Below are positions 1 to 5,866 of a stretch of 7,024 bases of DNA, in pieces. Under the pieces are notes generated by a model that saw only the letters and a program-made list of their open reading frames with translations, was not told where the DNA came from and did not search any database. The first letter of the stretch is position 1. Every line of letters begins with the position of its first letter. This stretch comes from Verrucomicrobia bacterium UBA3214. Its GTDB lineage: Bacteria > Verrucomicrobiota > Kiritimatiellia > RFP12 > UBA1067. The position numbers and the translations under genes were made by a program. The stretch lies in assembly GCA_002363575.1 (NCBI GenBank), contig DEWI01000002.1, positions 10,820 to 17,843 of the forward strand, in the 5' to 3' direction.

Positions 1-135
1 CCGTGGGTGCATCCGGTGCGCGTGGCCGTTTCCGGGCGCATGGAGGGACCCGGCCTTTTCGAGATGCTGCAACTGCTCGGCAAGGAAAAGACGCTTGCGC
101 GCATTCGCACGGCCGCTGCCGCGGCCGGCGAGTAG
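1..135 (+). CDS. gltX: Glutamyl-tRNA synthetase, C-terminal end (partial)
   Basis: Frame 1 is open from the window edge to a TAG at 133-135 and encodes the last 44 residues of a protein that begins outside the window. The segment [20 protein letters not shown], followed by [12 protein letters not shown], matches the closing part of the anticodon-binding domain of bacterial glutamyl-tRNA synthetases. In that family a (H)P-lR-alTG---gPGLFe-l-lLGke--l-Rl pattern sits just before the C-terminus. The enzyme charges tRNA-Glu (or tRNA-Gln in indirect pathways) with glutamate in the cytoplasm. The catalytic domain is not visible, so a discriminating or non-discriminating type cannot be told. The next gene starts 32 nt downstream on the same strand, so the two may be cotranscribed. 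Confidence 0.85.
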   Translation, partial: PWVHPVRVAVSGRMEGPGLFEMLQLLGKEKTLARIRTAAAAAGE

Positions 136-167
136 GCGCGCGGCCGGGAAAGCGCGGGAGCGGCGTC

Positions 168-1112
168 ATGAAGACTTTGCTCGTCGGCTACAAAGCCTCG
201 ATGATCGACGCACGCGCGCTTGCCGCGCTTGGCGACGTCACATGCCACGTGCTGGATATCTACGACCGGCACGCGATAGAGAAGGCGCATCATCTGCGGG
301 CGGTATGCTCGGCGCATCTGCCCGCGGGCGATTGGGATCTCGTGCGCTTTCGCACCGGCCCGAAGCTGGCGAGCGGCGAGCTGTCGCTCGATCTTCTGCA
401 GGAATGCAAGCGCCTGAAAGACGCCGGCGCGCGTTTCGAGCTTGACTACGCCGGGCGGGAGGCCGGGCGCAACGATCTGCTCGCGAAGGTGTTCGGCAAG
501 GGGGCGCGTGAGCGCTCGTTCGCCGCCGCCTACCAGGCGTCCGTGCCAGGCGTCGCGCCTCTTTCTCTCGTCTCCGTGCCGGGATGCTTCTGCCACCGTC
601 GCACGGATGAAGGCGGGCTCGCGCTCGCCGAGACTGTCGCGAAGGCGCTGCGCGAGACGGAAGGCGAGCAACCGCTGAAGTTTCTGGACATGGGTTGCGG
701 GAACGGCATCGTCGGCTTCCTCGCGGCGGCGGCGGCGCGTCCGCGCCGGCTCGAGCTTGTCATGGTGGATTCGCATTCGCGCGCCGTGGAAGCGGCGGAG
801 ATGAATTCGCGCGCTCTCGGCATCGAAGCGGAAATCATTCTTGCCGACAACGGGACGCCGCGGCGCATGGATGGCACGTTCGACATCTTCGCGGGCAATC
901 CGCCGTACTACAGCGAATATCGCATCGCCGGACTGTTTTGCGAGACGGCGCAACGCGCGCTCAAGCCCGGCGGCCACGCATATTTCGTATGCAAGAACGC
1001 CGCCGGCCTCGAGCCTGTCGTGGCGGAGTATTTCCCGGAAATCGAGATTCTCCGCCGCCGCGGCTACGCTATTCTGCACGCACGCGCGGCCGCCGCTCGA
1101 AATATGGTATAA
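168..1112 (+). CDS. RsmC-like class I SAM-dependent methyltransferase
   Basis: A 314-residue protein. The ATG at 168 is preferred over upstream in-frame starts because it has a GGGAG ribosome-binding site 7 nt upstream, because the upstream sequence belongs to the gltX tail in another frame, and because recognisable protein (MKTLLVGYKAS) begins there. The C-terminal half (about residues 150-314) is a Rossmann methyltransferase: motif I FLDMGCGNG at 172-180 binds S-adenosylmethionine, acidic D201 follows strand 2, and NPPYY at 244-248 is the motif IV of enzymes that methylate exocyclic or amide nitrogens. The ending, ALKPGG then a strand, VCKNAAGLEPVV and a final gY-ilhA strand, resembles the MTS domain of RsmC/RlmG, which methylate guanine N2 in rRNA. 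The N-terminal half (1-150) has no clear motif and could be the degenerate methyltransferase-like domain of that family. PrmC-type glutamine methylation is a less likely alternative. The exact substrate cannot be read from sequence. A role in rRNA modification fits its position between two aminoacyl-tRNA synthetase genes. Confidence 0.72.
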   Translation: MKTLLVGYKASMIDARALAALGDVTCHVLDIYDRHAIEKAHHLRAVCSAHLPAGDWDLVRFRTGPKLASGELSLDLLQECKRLKDAGARFELDYAGREAGRNDLLAKVFGKGARERSFAAAYQASVPGVAPLSLVSVPGCFCHRRTDEGGLALAETVAKALRETEGEQPLKFLDMGCGNGIVGFLAAAAARPRRLELVMVDSHSRAVEAAEMNSRALGIEAEIILADNGTPRRMDGTFDIFAGNPPYYSEYRIAGLFCETAQRALKPGGHAYFVCKNAAGLEPVVAEYFPEIEILRRRGYAILHARAAAARNMV

Positions 1113-1113
1113 T
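1100..1113 (+). promoter_or_regulatory. Extended -10 promoter element before metG
   Basis: TGGTATAAT at 1105-1113 is a perfect extended -10 (TGn plus TATAAT). It overlaps the TAA stop of the methyltransferase gene (1110-1112). No recognisable -35 lies 16-18 nt upstream, where the DNA is GC-only, but extended -10 promoters commonly tolerate this. Transcription would start at about 1120, giving a leader of roughly 20 nt that contains the GGAAGGA ribosome-binding site (1124-1130) of metG. The preceding AAATATG (1100-1106) is shared with the promoter before tRNA-Thr. Confidence 0.6.
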
Positions 1114-1139
1114 ACGATTCAGCGGAAGGATCAGGGAAA

Positions 1140-3212
1140 ATGGAAAAAGAGAAGAGGCGGATAGTCGTCACGAGCGCGTTGCCGTACGCAAACGGCAATA
1201 TCCACATCGGGCATCTCGTGGAATACATCCAGACGGATATTTGGGCCAGGTACCAGAGGCTTGCCGGCAACGAGTGCGTGTATGTATGCGCGGCGGACAC
1301 CCACGGCACCCCGGTGATGATACGCGCGCGCCAGGAAGGCACGACGCCGGAGGAACTAGTGGAGAAGATGCGCGCGGAACACCTGCGCGATTTCACCGGC
1401 TTCCAGATCGCTTTCGACAACTACTACACCACGAATTCTCCGGAGAACAAGGCGCTTTCGGAGCGTTTCTACGCGGCGATGGAGTCTGCCGGCGCCGTCA
1501 GCGAGAAGTCGTCCCCGCAGCTGTGGTGCGAGCATTGCAAGATGTCGCTGCCGGACAGGTTCGTGAAGGGGACGTGCCCGAAGTGCGGGGCGCCCGGCCA
1601 GTATGGCGACAGCTGCGACAAGTGCGGCTCCACGTACGGCGCGGAGGAGCTGGGCGACCCCCATTGCACGACATGCGGCGGCGTGCCGACCGTTCGCGAG
1701 GCTTCGCAGCTCTACTTCGAGCTGGAGCCGTGGCACGGGTATCTCGAGAAATGGCTCCCCGGGCATGTGGCGGGCGATGTCGCCAACAAGCTTCTCGAGT
1801 GGTTCGGGGAGCCGTTGCGCGGCTGGTGCATATCGCGCGACGCGCCGTATTTCGGCTTCGAGATTCCCGGGCACGCCGGCAAGTTCTTCTATGTCTGGGT
1901 GGATGCGCCTATCGGCTACATCGCCTCGCTGGAGAATTGGTGCGCGAAAAACGGCCGCCGCCTCGCTGACTACTGGCCGGCGGACGGCGCGGAGAAGACC
2001 GCGGAAATCTACCATTTCATCGGCAAGGACATAATCCGCTTCCACTGCATGTTCTGGCCGGCCATGCTTAAGGCGGCCGGTTTCCAAGGTCCGGAGAAGG
2101 TCTTCGTCCACGGCTTCCTCACTGTGAACGGCGAGAAGATGTCGAAGTCGAAAGGCACGTTCGTCAGCGCACGCACCTACCTCGACCATCTGCCGCCGGA
2201 AGCGCTCAGATTCTACTATGCCGCGAAGACCGGCGGCACGACCGACGATATGGATCTCAACCTCGCCGATTTCGTCCAGAGGGTGAATTCCGATCTCGTC
2301 GGCAAAATCACCAACATTGCCTCGCGCTGCGCGCAGATGCTCCACAAGCGCCTCGGCGGCACGCTGGGCGCGCTCGACGGAGAAGCGCGCGCGCTTCTCG
2401 ACGAATGCCGCGCCGCGGCGCCGCGCATCGCCGGCTTCTACGAAGACAGGCGCTTCAATCTCGCCATAGTCGAAATCTGCCGCCTCGCGGACGTCGCGAA
2501 CGCATATTTCGACAAGCGCGCGCCGTGGCAGACCGTGAAGACGGACGCCGAGACCACGCGCACGACGCTGACGGCAGCGCTCAACGCCTTCCGCATCATC
2601 GCGATCTATCTCAAGCCCGTGCTGCCTGCGTACGCAGACAAGGCGATGGCGCTTTTCGGCGAGAGCGAGTGGACGTGGCGCTCGATCGAAACCTCTCTCG
2701 AGGGATGCGCGCTCGGACCTTACGAGTATCTCGCAAGCCGCATAGAGATGAAGCAGGTGGACGAGATGATCGCCGCCGCGCTCGTCAAACCCGGCGAGAC
2801 CGGCGAAGTGAGCCATGAATCGCGGCCGGGCAAGGCAAAGCGCGAAGACGCCGCCGCCGCGCCCGCCGCGCCGCTCAAGAGCGAAATAACTTTCCCGGAT
2901 TTCGACAAGCTGGATTTGCGCATCGGCGTCGTCGAGAGCTGCGAGACGGTTCCGAAGTCTTCGAAACTCTTGAAGTTCGTGCTGGACGCCGGGACGCTCG
3001 GACGGCGGACGATCTTCTCCGGAATACGCGCGGCGTATCCCGATCCATCCGTGCTTGTCGGCAGGGAGGTGGTGTTCGTGGCGAATCTCGCGCCGCGCAA
3101 GATGTCCGTCGGCGTATCCGAGGGAATGATACTCTACGCAGGGGAGCCGGGTAAATCTGGAGGCGCGCTTTCGCCGACTTCAGAGGCGGGCGCCGGCGCG
3201 CAGGCGACGTGA
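1140..3212 (+). CDS. metG: Methionyl-tRNA synthetase
   Basis: A 690-residue class I aminoacyl-tRNA synthetase that charges tRNA-Met with methionine in the cytoplasm. The HIGH signature is intact (HIGH at 22-25, within YANGNIHIGHL) and so is KMSKS (333-337). Between them lie four CxxC pairs (C130/C133, C146/C149, C159/C162, C176/C179), the two-zinc-knuckle type of connective domain. E. coli MetRS, by contrast, has a single zinc. The alpha-helical anticodon-binding domain follows, roughly residues 370-545. An Ala/Lys-rich linker then leads to a C-terminal EMAP/Trbp111-type tRNA-binding OB domain from about residue 582 (FPDFDKLDLRIGVVES), which promotes dimerisation and tRNA binding in related enzymes. 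The length is close to the E. coli enzyme (677). The ATG at 1140 has GGAAGGA 9 nt upstream. The last 20 residues after the OB domain (GGALSPTSEAGAGAQAT) look like an unstructured tail. Confidence 0.97.
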   Translation: MEKEKRRIVVTSALPYANGNIHIGHLVEYIQTDIWARYQRLAGNECVYVCAADTHGTPVMIRARQEGTTPEELVEKMRAEHLRDFTGFQIAFDNYYTTNSPENKALSERFYAAMESAGAVSEKSSPQLWCEHCKMSLPDRFVKGTCPKCGAPGQYGDSCDKCGSTYGAEELGDPHCTTCGGVPTVREASQLYFELEPWHGYLEKWLPGHVAGDVANKLLEWFGEPLRGWCISRDAPYFGFEIPGHAGKFFYVWVDAPIGYIASLENWCAKNGRRLADYWPADGAEKTAEIYHFIGKDIIRFHCMFWPAMLKAAGFQGPEKVFVHGFLTVNGEKMSKSKGTFVSARTYLDHLPPEALRFYYAAKTGGTTDDMDLNLADFVQRVNSDLVGKITNIASRCAQMLHKRLGGTLGALDGEARALLDECRAAAPRIAGFYEDRRFNLAIVEICRLADVANAYFDKRAPWQTVKTDAETTRTTLTAALNAFRIIAIYLKPVLPAYADKAMALFGESEWTWRSIETSLEGCALGPYEYLASRIEMKQVDEMIAAALVKPGETGEVSHESRPGKAKREDAAAAPAAPLKSEITFPDFDKLDLRIGVVESCETVPKSSKLLKFVLDAGTLGRRTIFSGIRAAYPDPSVLVGREVVFVANLAPRKMSVGVSEGMILYAGEPGKSGGALSPTSEAGAGAQAT

Positions 3213-3244
3213 CGCGAGCGCGCCGCGCCCGGGAATAATTGCGC

Positions 3245-4285
3245 ATGAAGCACGAGCCTGTAGAGCTGGCGATAATCGGCGGCGGCGCCGCCGGCCTGAT
3301 GGCCGCGGCGACAGCCGCGGCCGCAGGCGCGCGGTGCATCGTGATCGAGCGCAAGGCGCGCGTCGGCGCTAAAATGCTGATGACCGCGAACGGGCGGTGC
3401 AATTTCACGAAGGACGTGCCCGTTGAAAGAATGCTGGAGGATATCGGCGGCGACGTCGCGGACTTCGTGGCGCCGGCGCTGCGCGCATTCCCTCCGCAGG
3501 CGATCGTGGCGGGGTTCCGCGCGCGCGGCCTGAAGACGCGCCGCATGGCGGACGGCAGGATTTTCCCTGCTAGCGGGAACGCCGCGGATGTCGTGCATGT
3601 ATTCGGCGATATGCTGCGCGACGAAGCGATTCCGCTGCTTTGCAACTGCCCCGTCACGGGAATCCAGCGCGTCAAGAACGGCTTCATCGTCGGTCTCGGA
3701 GGGTTTACGCTCTGGGCGGGCAACGTGCTGCTGGCGACCGGCGGGCTTTCGTTTCCGAAGACTGGCAGCGTCGGCGACGGCTTGGAGTTCGCGCGCGCGC
3801 TCGGCCATTGCATAGAGCCATGCCGCGCCGGCCTCACGGGCTTTGAATGCCCGCCGCACCCGCCTGCGCGCTACGAGCGCGCGCAGGCCGCCGTCATCGC
3901 CGGCGGCGTCGAGGTTTTCCGCAGCGCCGGCGAAGTCGAGTACGAGACGAAAGGCGTTACCGGCGCGGCGGTCTATAACTGCTCGCGCTTCGTGGCGCGG
4001 CGCAATCTGCGCGACTGGACATTGCGTCTGGAGACTCCGGAAGGGACGAGCGAACTGCGCGCGCCGCGCATGCGCCCTCTCAAGGAGGCGATCGTGACGA
4101 TCGGCGGCGTCTCCCGTGGCGAGATCGATCCGCAGACGATGTGTTCGCGCATCGTTCCGGGGCTGTATTTCGCCGGCGAAGTCGTCGATATCGACGGGCC
4201 GACAGGAGGCTACAACTTGACGCTCGCGTTCGCCACGGCCCGTCTTGCCGTGAAATCCATGCTGCGGAACCGTCTCGCCGGCTGA
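3245..4285 (+). CDS. BaiN/HI0933-type FAD-dependent oxidoreductase, short form
   Basis: A 346-residue flavoprotein of the HI0933/YhiN/BaiN family (NAD(P)/FAD-dependent oxidoreductase). Its members are mostly uncharacterised; BaiN has been implicated in bile-acid dehydroxylation. The N-terminus has the dinucleotide-binding fold IIGGGAAG (residues 10-17) with E35 at the end of strand 2 to hold the ribose, followed by the family signature VGAKMLMTANGRCNFT (40-55). The C-terminus has EAIVTIGGVSRGEIDPQTM and then GLYFAGEVVDIDGPTGGYNL (306-325), which closes the FAD site. The ATG at 3245 has GGGAA 9 nt upstream; an in-frame TTG at 3239 is possible but less likely. Family members usually have about 390-420 residues. 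Here the stretch between KGVTGAAVYNCSRF and LKEAIVTIGG is short, so much of the usual helical insertion appears to be missing. The gene starts 32 nt after metG and may be transcribed with it. The substrate is unknown. Confidence 0.88.
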   Translation: MKHEPVELAIIGGGAAGLMAAATAAAAGARCIVIERKARVGAKMLMTANGRCNFTKDVPVERMLEDIGGDVADFVAPALRAFPPQAIVAGFRARGLKTRRMADGRIFPASGNAADVVHVFGDMLRDEAIPLLCNCPVTGIQRVKNGFIVGLGGFTLWAGNVLLATGGLSFPKTGSVGDGLEFARALGHCIEPCRAGLTGFECPPHPPARYERAQAAVIAGGVEVFRSAGEVEYETKGVTGAAVYNCSRFVARRNLRDWTLRLETPEGTSELRAPRMRPLKEAIVTIGGVSRGEIDPQTMCSRIVPGLYFAGEVVDIDGPTGGYNLTLAFATARLAVKSMLRNRLAG

Positions 4286-4347
4286 GAGGCGCGGTGGGCG
4301 GAAAAGAGCGGCATTAGCGAGATGGAATATTCCGCCGGAGTTTGCAT

Positions 4348-4989
4348 ATGCAGGCGTTTTTCAAGATTCTCCCGTATGGCGTATGGATGGCGCTGATGGC
4401 GCTGCTGCCGCAGACCGCCGGCGCATATGCCGTGCGCTCCGCGGCATGCGCGGCCTGCCTGTGCGCGGCGGCGGCGGTATTGCGCCGCCGCGCTCCGGAG
4501 GGAGGAGAGCGCGCAGGCGTGGCGGCATGGACGCGCGGGAGGGCGCGTGGAGTGTTTTGCGGCATCGCGGCCGGCATTCTCGTGTGGATGGCGTGGGTGG
4601 CGCCGGAGACGTCGGCGCTGTATCGCGAGTGGTGCGTAATCGGCGAGACGGCGATCTCCGCGCCGTCGCCATACGATCCGGCCGTCTGCGGCTGGCCGCT
4701 CACGCTCGCGCGCCTCGCCGGCTCGGCATTCGTGATCGCCGCCGCCGAGGAGTTGTTTTTCCGAGATTGGCTCTATGGCTGGCTGGGCGCGGATTGGAAG
4801 GCGTTCGCGTGGATGGTGGCGCTTTTCGCGGTCGAACACAATCGCCCGGTCGTCGCCGCGCTCGCCGGCGCGGCATACGGGCTGATAGCGCTGCGCCGCG
4901 GACTCGGCGCGGCGATCGTAGCGCACATGACCACGAATCTCGCTCTCGGCATTCAAGTCGTTGCCACGGGCGATTGGGCTTTTTGGTGA
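4348..4989 (+). CDS. CPBP/CAAX-protease-like membrane protein, PEP-CTERM/exosortase-associated type
   Basis: A 213-residue predicted multi-pass membrane protein. Hydrophobic segments run roughly at residues 5-25, 30-47, 72-90, 122-138, 150-163, 167-185 and 190-206. It carries the CPBP (CAAX protease and bacteriocin-processing, Abi-related) glutamyl-protease motifs: EELFFR at 134-139 (E134, E135, R139), H164-N165 in the next helix, and H193 with N197 in AHMTTN. The start (FFKILPYGVWMALMALLP) and above all the end (ATGDWAFW) resemble the CAAX prenyl protease-related subfamily found in genomes with exosortase/PEP-CTERM sorting. I recognise this from memory, without a profile search. Members are thought to be intramembrane proteases, but their substrates are unknown. 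The ATG at 4348 has GGAG 7 nt upstream; an in-frame TTG at 4342 is less likely. No exosortase or PEP-CTERM protein is encoded in this window. Confidence 0.85.
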   Translation: MQAFFKILPYGVWMALMALLPQTAGAYAVRSAACAACLCAAAAVLRRRAPEGGERAGVAAWTRGRARGVFCGIAAGILVWMAWVAPETSALYREWCVIGETAISAPSPYDPAVCGWPLTLARLAGSAFVIAAAEELFFRDWLYGWLGADWKAFAWMVALFAVEHNRPVVAALAGAAYGLIALRRGLGAAIVAHMTTNLALGIQVVATGDWAFW

Positions 4990-4990
4990 G

Positions 4991-5012
4991 CGCGCGCCCG
5001 CGCGTGCGCGCG
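4991..5012. repeat. GC-only inverted repeat in intergenic gap
   Basis: CGCGCGC (4991-4997) and GCGCGCG (5006-5012) can form a 7-bp stem with an 8-nt loop directly after the CPBP stop codon. There is no T-tract after it, so it is not a canonical intrinsic terminator. It could slow RNA polymerase or protect the 3' end of the upstream message. Such low-complexity CG runs also arise by chance in DNA of this composition. Confidence 0.35.
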
Positions 5013-5022
5013 ATCGTACGAT
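5013..5022. repeat. 10-bp perfect palindrome ATCGTACGAT
   Basis: ATCGTACGAT is a perfect palindrome located 30 nt upstream of the next start codon, in a 62-nt intergenic gap. It directly follows the GC inverted repeat. Its position would suit a small operator, but no regulator gene is nearby and no matching copy was noticed elsewhere in the window. Function is unknown. Confidence 0.3.
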
Positions 5023-5035
5023 GACGGCATAATCA

Positions 5036-5042
5036 AAGGAGG
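5036..5042 (+). promoter_or_regulatory. Strong Shine-Dalgarno of the Cys/His repeat gene
   Basis: AAGGAGG is a near-perfect complement to the 16S rRNA 3' end, with 9 nt to the ATG at 5052. It is the strongest ribosome-binding site in the window. It fixes the start of the downstream gene and suggests high translation of that small exported protein and, by coupling, of the two genes after it. Confidence 0.75.
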
Positions 5043-5051
5043 AAAAAGAAG

Positions 5052-5483
5052 ATGAAAAGATTGATGGTATTGATCATGGCGGCCGCCGCGGCTGTCGCGG
5101 CGAACGCCGCGCAGTGCAAAGGCGTCACGCAGAAGGGCGAGCGCTGCAAGCGCGAAGCCGCCGAAGGCTCGGCGTACTGCATCGGCCATGCCGACCAGGC
5201 CAAGGAGAAATCTGCAAAGGCCGCGAACGCCAAGCTGAAGGATGACGGCACGTGCTGGGCGGTCACCAGCGCAGGAACGCGCTGCAAGCGCAAGAAAAAC
5301 GGCGAGAGCGATTATTGCAGACAGCATGCGCCGTCCATCGCGCCGAAGAAGCCCGTCAAGCAGTGCCGTGCGATGACATACGACGGCACGCAGTGCACGC
5401 GCAAGCCGGAGGAAGGCCGCAGATACTGCAAGCAGCATATGGAGAACGCGGGCGCTGCGAAAGCCGCGGGCGCGGACAAATGA
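5052..5483 (+). CDS. Small exported protein with three CCCH (DUF5763-like) repeats
   Basis: A 143-residue protein of unknown function. Residues 1-20 form a signal peptide: KR, a hydrophobic core LMVLIMAAAAAVAA, then ANAA-Q, with likely cleavage near residue 19 or 20. The mature protein consists of three repeats with identical spacing C-x9-C-x10-C-x2-H: C22/C32/C43/H46, C68/C78/C89/H92 and C105/C115/C126/H129. Each repeat also keeps a Thr four residues after the first Cys, a Gly three before the second, an Arg two after it (xCKR or TRK), and Tyr-Cys before the last pair. This resembles the DUF5763-type short Cys/His motif, recalled without a search. Three Cys and one His per repeat could bind zinc or another metal. 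In an oxidising periplasm, disulphides are the alternative. Lys/Ala-rich linkers join the repeats, and the protein is strongly basic. Its stop codon overlaps the next gene's ATG (ATGA at 5480-5483), so translation is probably coupled. Confidence 0.85.
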   Translation: MKRLMVLIMAAAAAVAANAAQCKGVTQKGERCKREAAEGSAYCIGHADQAKEKSAKAANAKLKDDGTCWAVTSAGTRCKRKKNGESDYCRQHAPSIAPKKPVKQCRAMTYDGTQCTRKPEEGRRYCKQHMENAGAAKAAGADK

Positions 5484-5866
5484 AACTGGATGGCGTCCAT
5501 CATATCGCGGTGATCTGCTCCAACCGCGAGCGCAGCCTGGAGTTCTACTGCGGCGTTCTCGGCTTGCGAGTCGTGAAGGAGCATTTCCGGAGCGAGCGCG
5601 ATTCATGGAAGCTCGATCTCGCGCTCGGCGATCGCTACGTCGTGGAGTTGTTCACTTTTCCGTCGCCGCCGCCGAGGGTGTCGAATCCGGAGGCGTGCGG
5701 ACTCAGGCACCTCGCCTTCGCAGTGCGGGATATCGAGGACGCGCGCGACGAGCTTTCGCGCAAGGGCGTCGCGCATGAAGAGCTGCGCACCGATGAATAC
5801 ACGGGCAAGCGCTTCTTCTTCCTGCGCGATCCCGACGGCCTGCCGATCGAAATCTACGAGACTTGA
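5480..5866 (+). CDS. VOC-family (glyoxalase/dioxygenase fold) protein, YaeR/GloA2-like
   Basis: A 128-residue single-module vicinal-oxygen-chelate protein made of two beta-alpha-beta-beta-beta units. The likely metal ligands are H8 (VHHIAVICS), E56 (VVELFTF), H77 (GLRHLAFAV) and E124 (PIEIYE), the usual H/E/H/E set. Conserved stretches such as SERDSWKLDLAL, VSNPEACGLRHLAFAV, DEYTGKRF and DPDGLPIEIYE closely resemble E. coli YaeR and Gram-positive GloA2-like proteins, which belong to the glyoxalase superfamily but whose substrates are not settled. Methylglyoxal detoxification is possible but cannot be concluded from sequence. The ATG at 5480 overlaps the preceding stop as ATGA, and an upstream extension of this frame would run through the Cys/His gene, so it is rejected. 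The TGA stop overlaps the TTG start of the next gene. Confidence 0.93.
   Translation: MKLDGVHHIAVICSNRERSLEFYCGVLGLRVVKEHFRSERDSWKLDLALGDRYVVELFTFPSPPPRVSNPEACGLRHLAFAVRDIEDARDELSRKGVAHEELRTDEYTGKRFFFLRDPDGLPIEIYET

Noticed and set aside
695..1969. A 424-codon + strand frame spanning the methyltransferase and the first part of metG.
   Set aside because: It is an Arg-rich shadow frame that crosses two recognised genes and has no family motif.
1356..2816. A 486-codon open frame on the minus strand opposite metG.
   Set aside because: metG is unambiguous on the + strand. The antisense product is rich in Arg, Ala and His with no recognisable domain, as expected for GC-rich antisense frames.
2875..3859. 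Two long minus-strand frames opposite the metG end and the flavoprotein.
   Set aside because: Composition is low-complexity Arg/Pro/Ala/Ser, there is no domain, and both strands of the same DNA would need to code.
4210..4956. A minus-strand frame of 248 codons opposite the CPBP gene.
   Set aside because: The + strand protein has conserved protease motifs and membrane segments. The reverse frame shows only Arg/Ala-rich shadow sequence.
5028..5033. CATAAT as a -10 for the Cys/His repeat gene.
   Set aside because: Transcription would start within or just before the Shine-Dalgarno (5036-5042), and there is no supporting -35 or TGn element.
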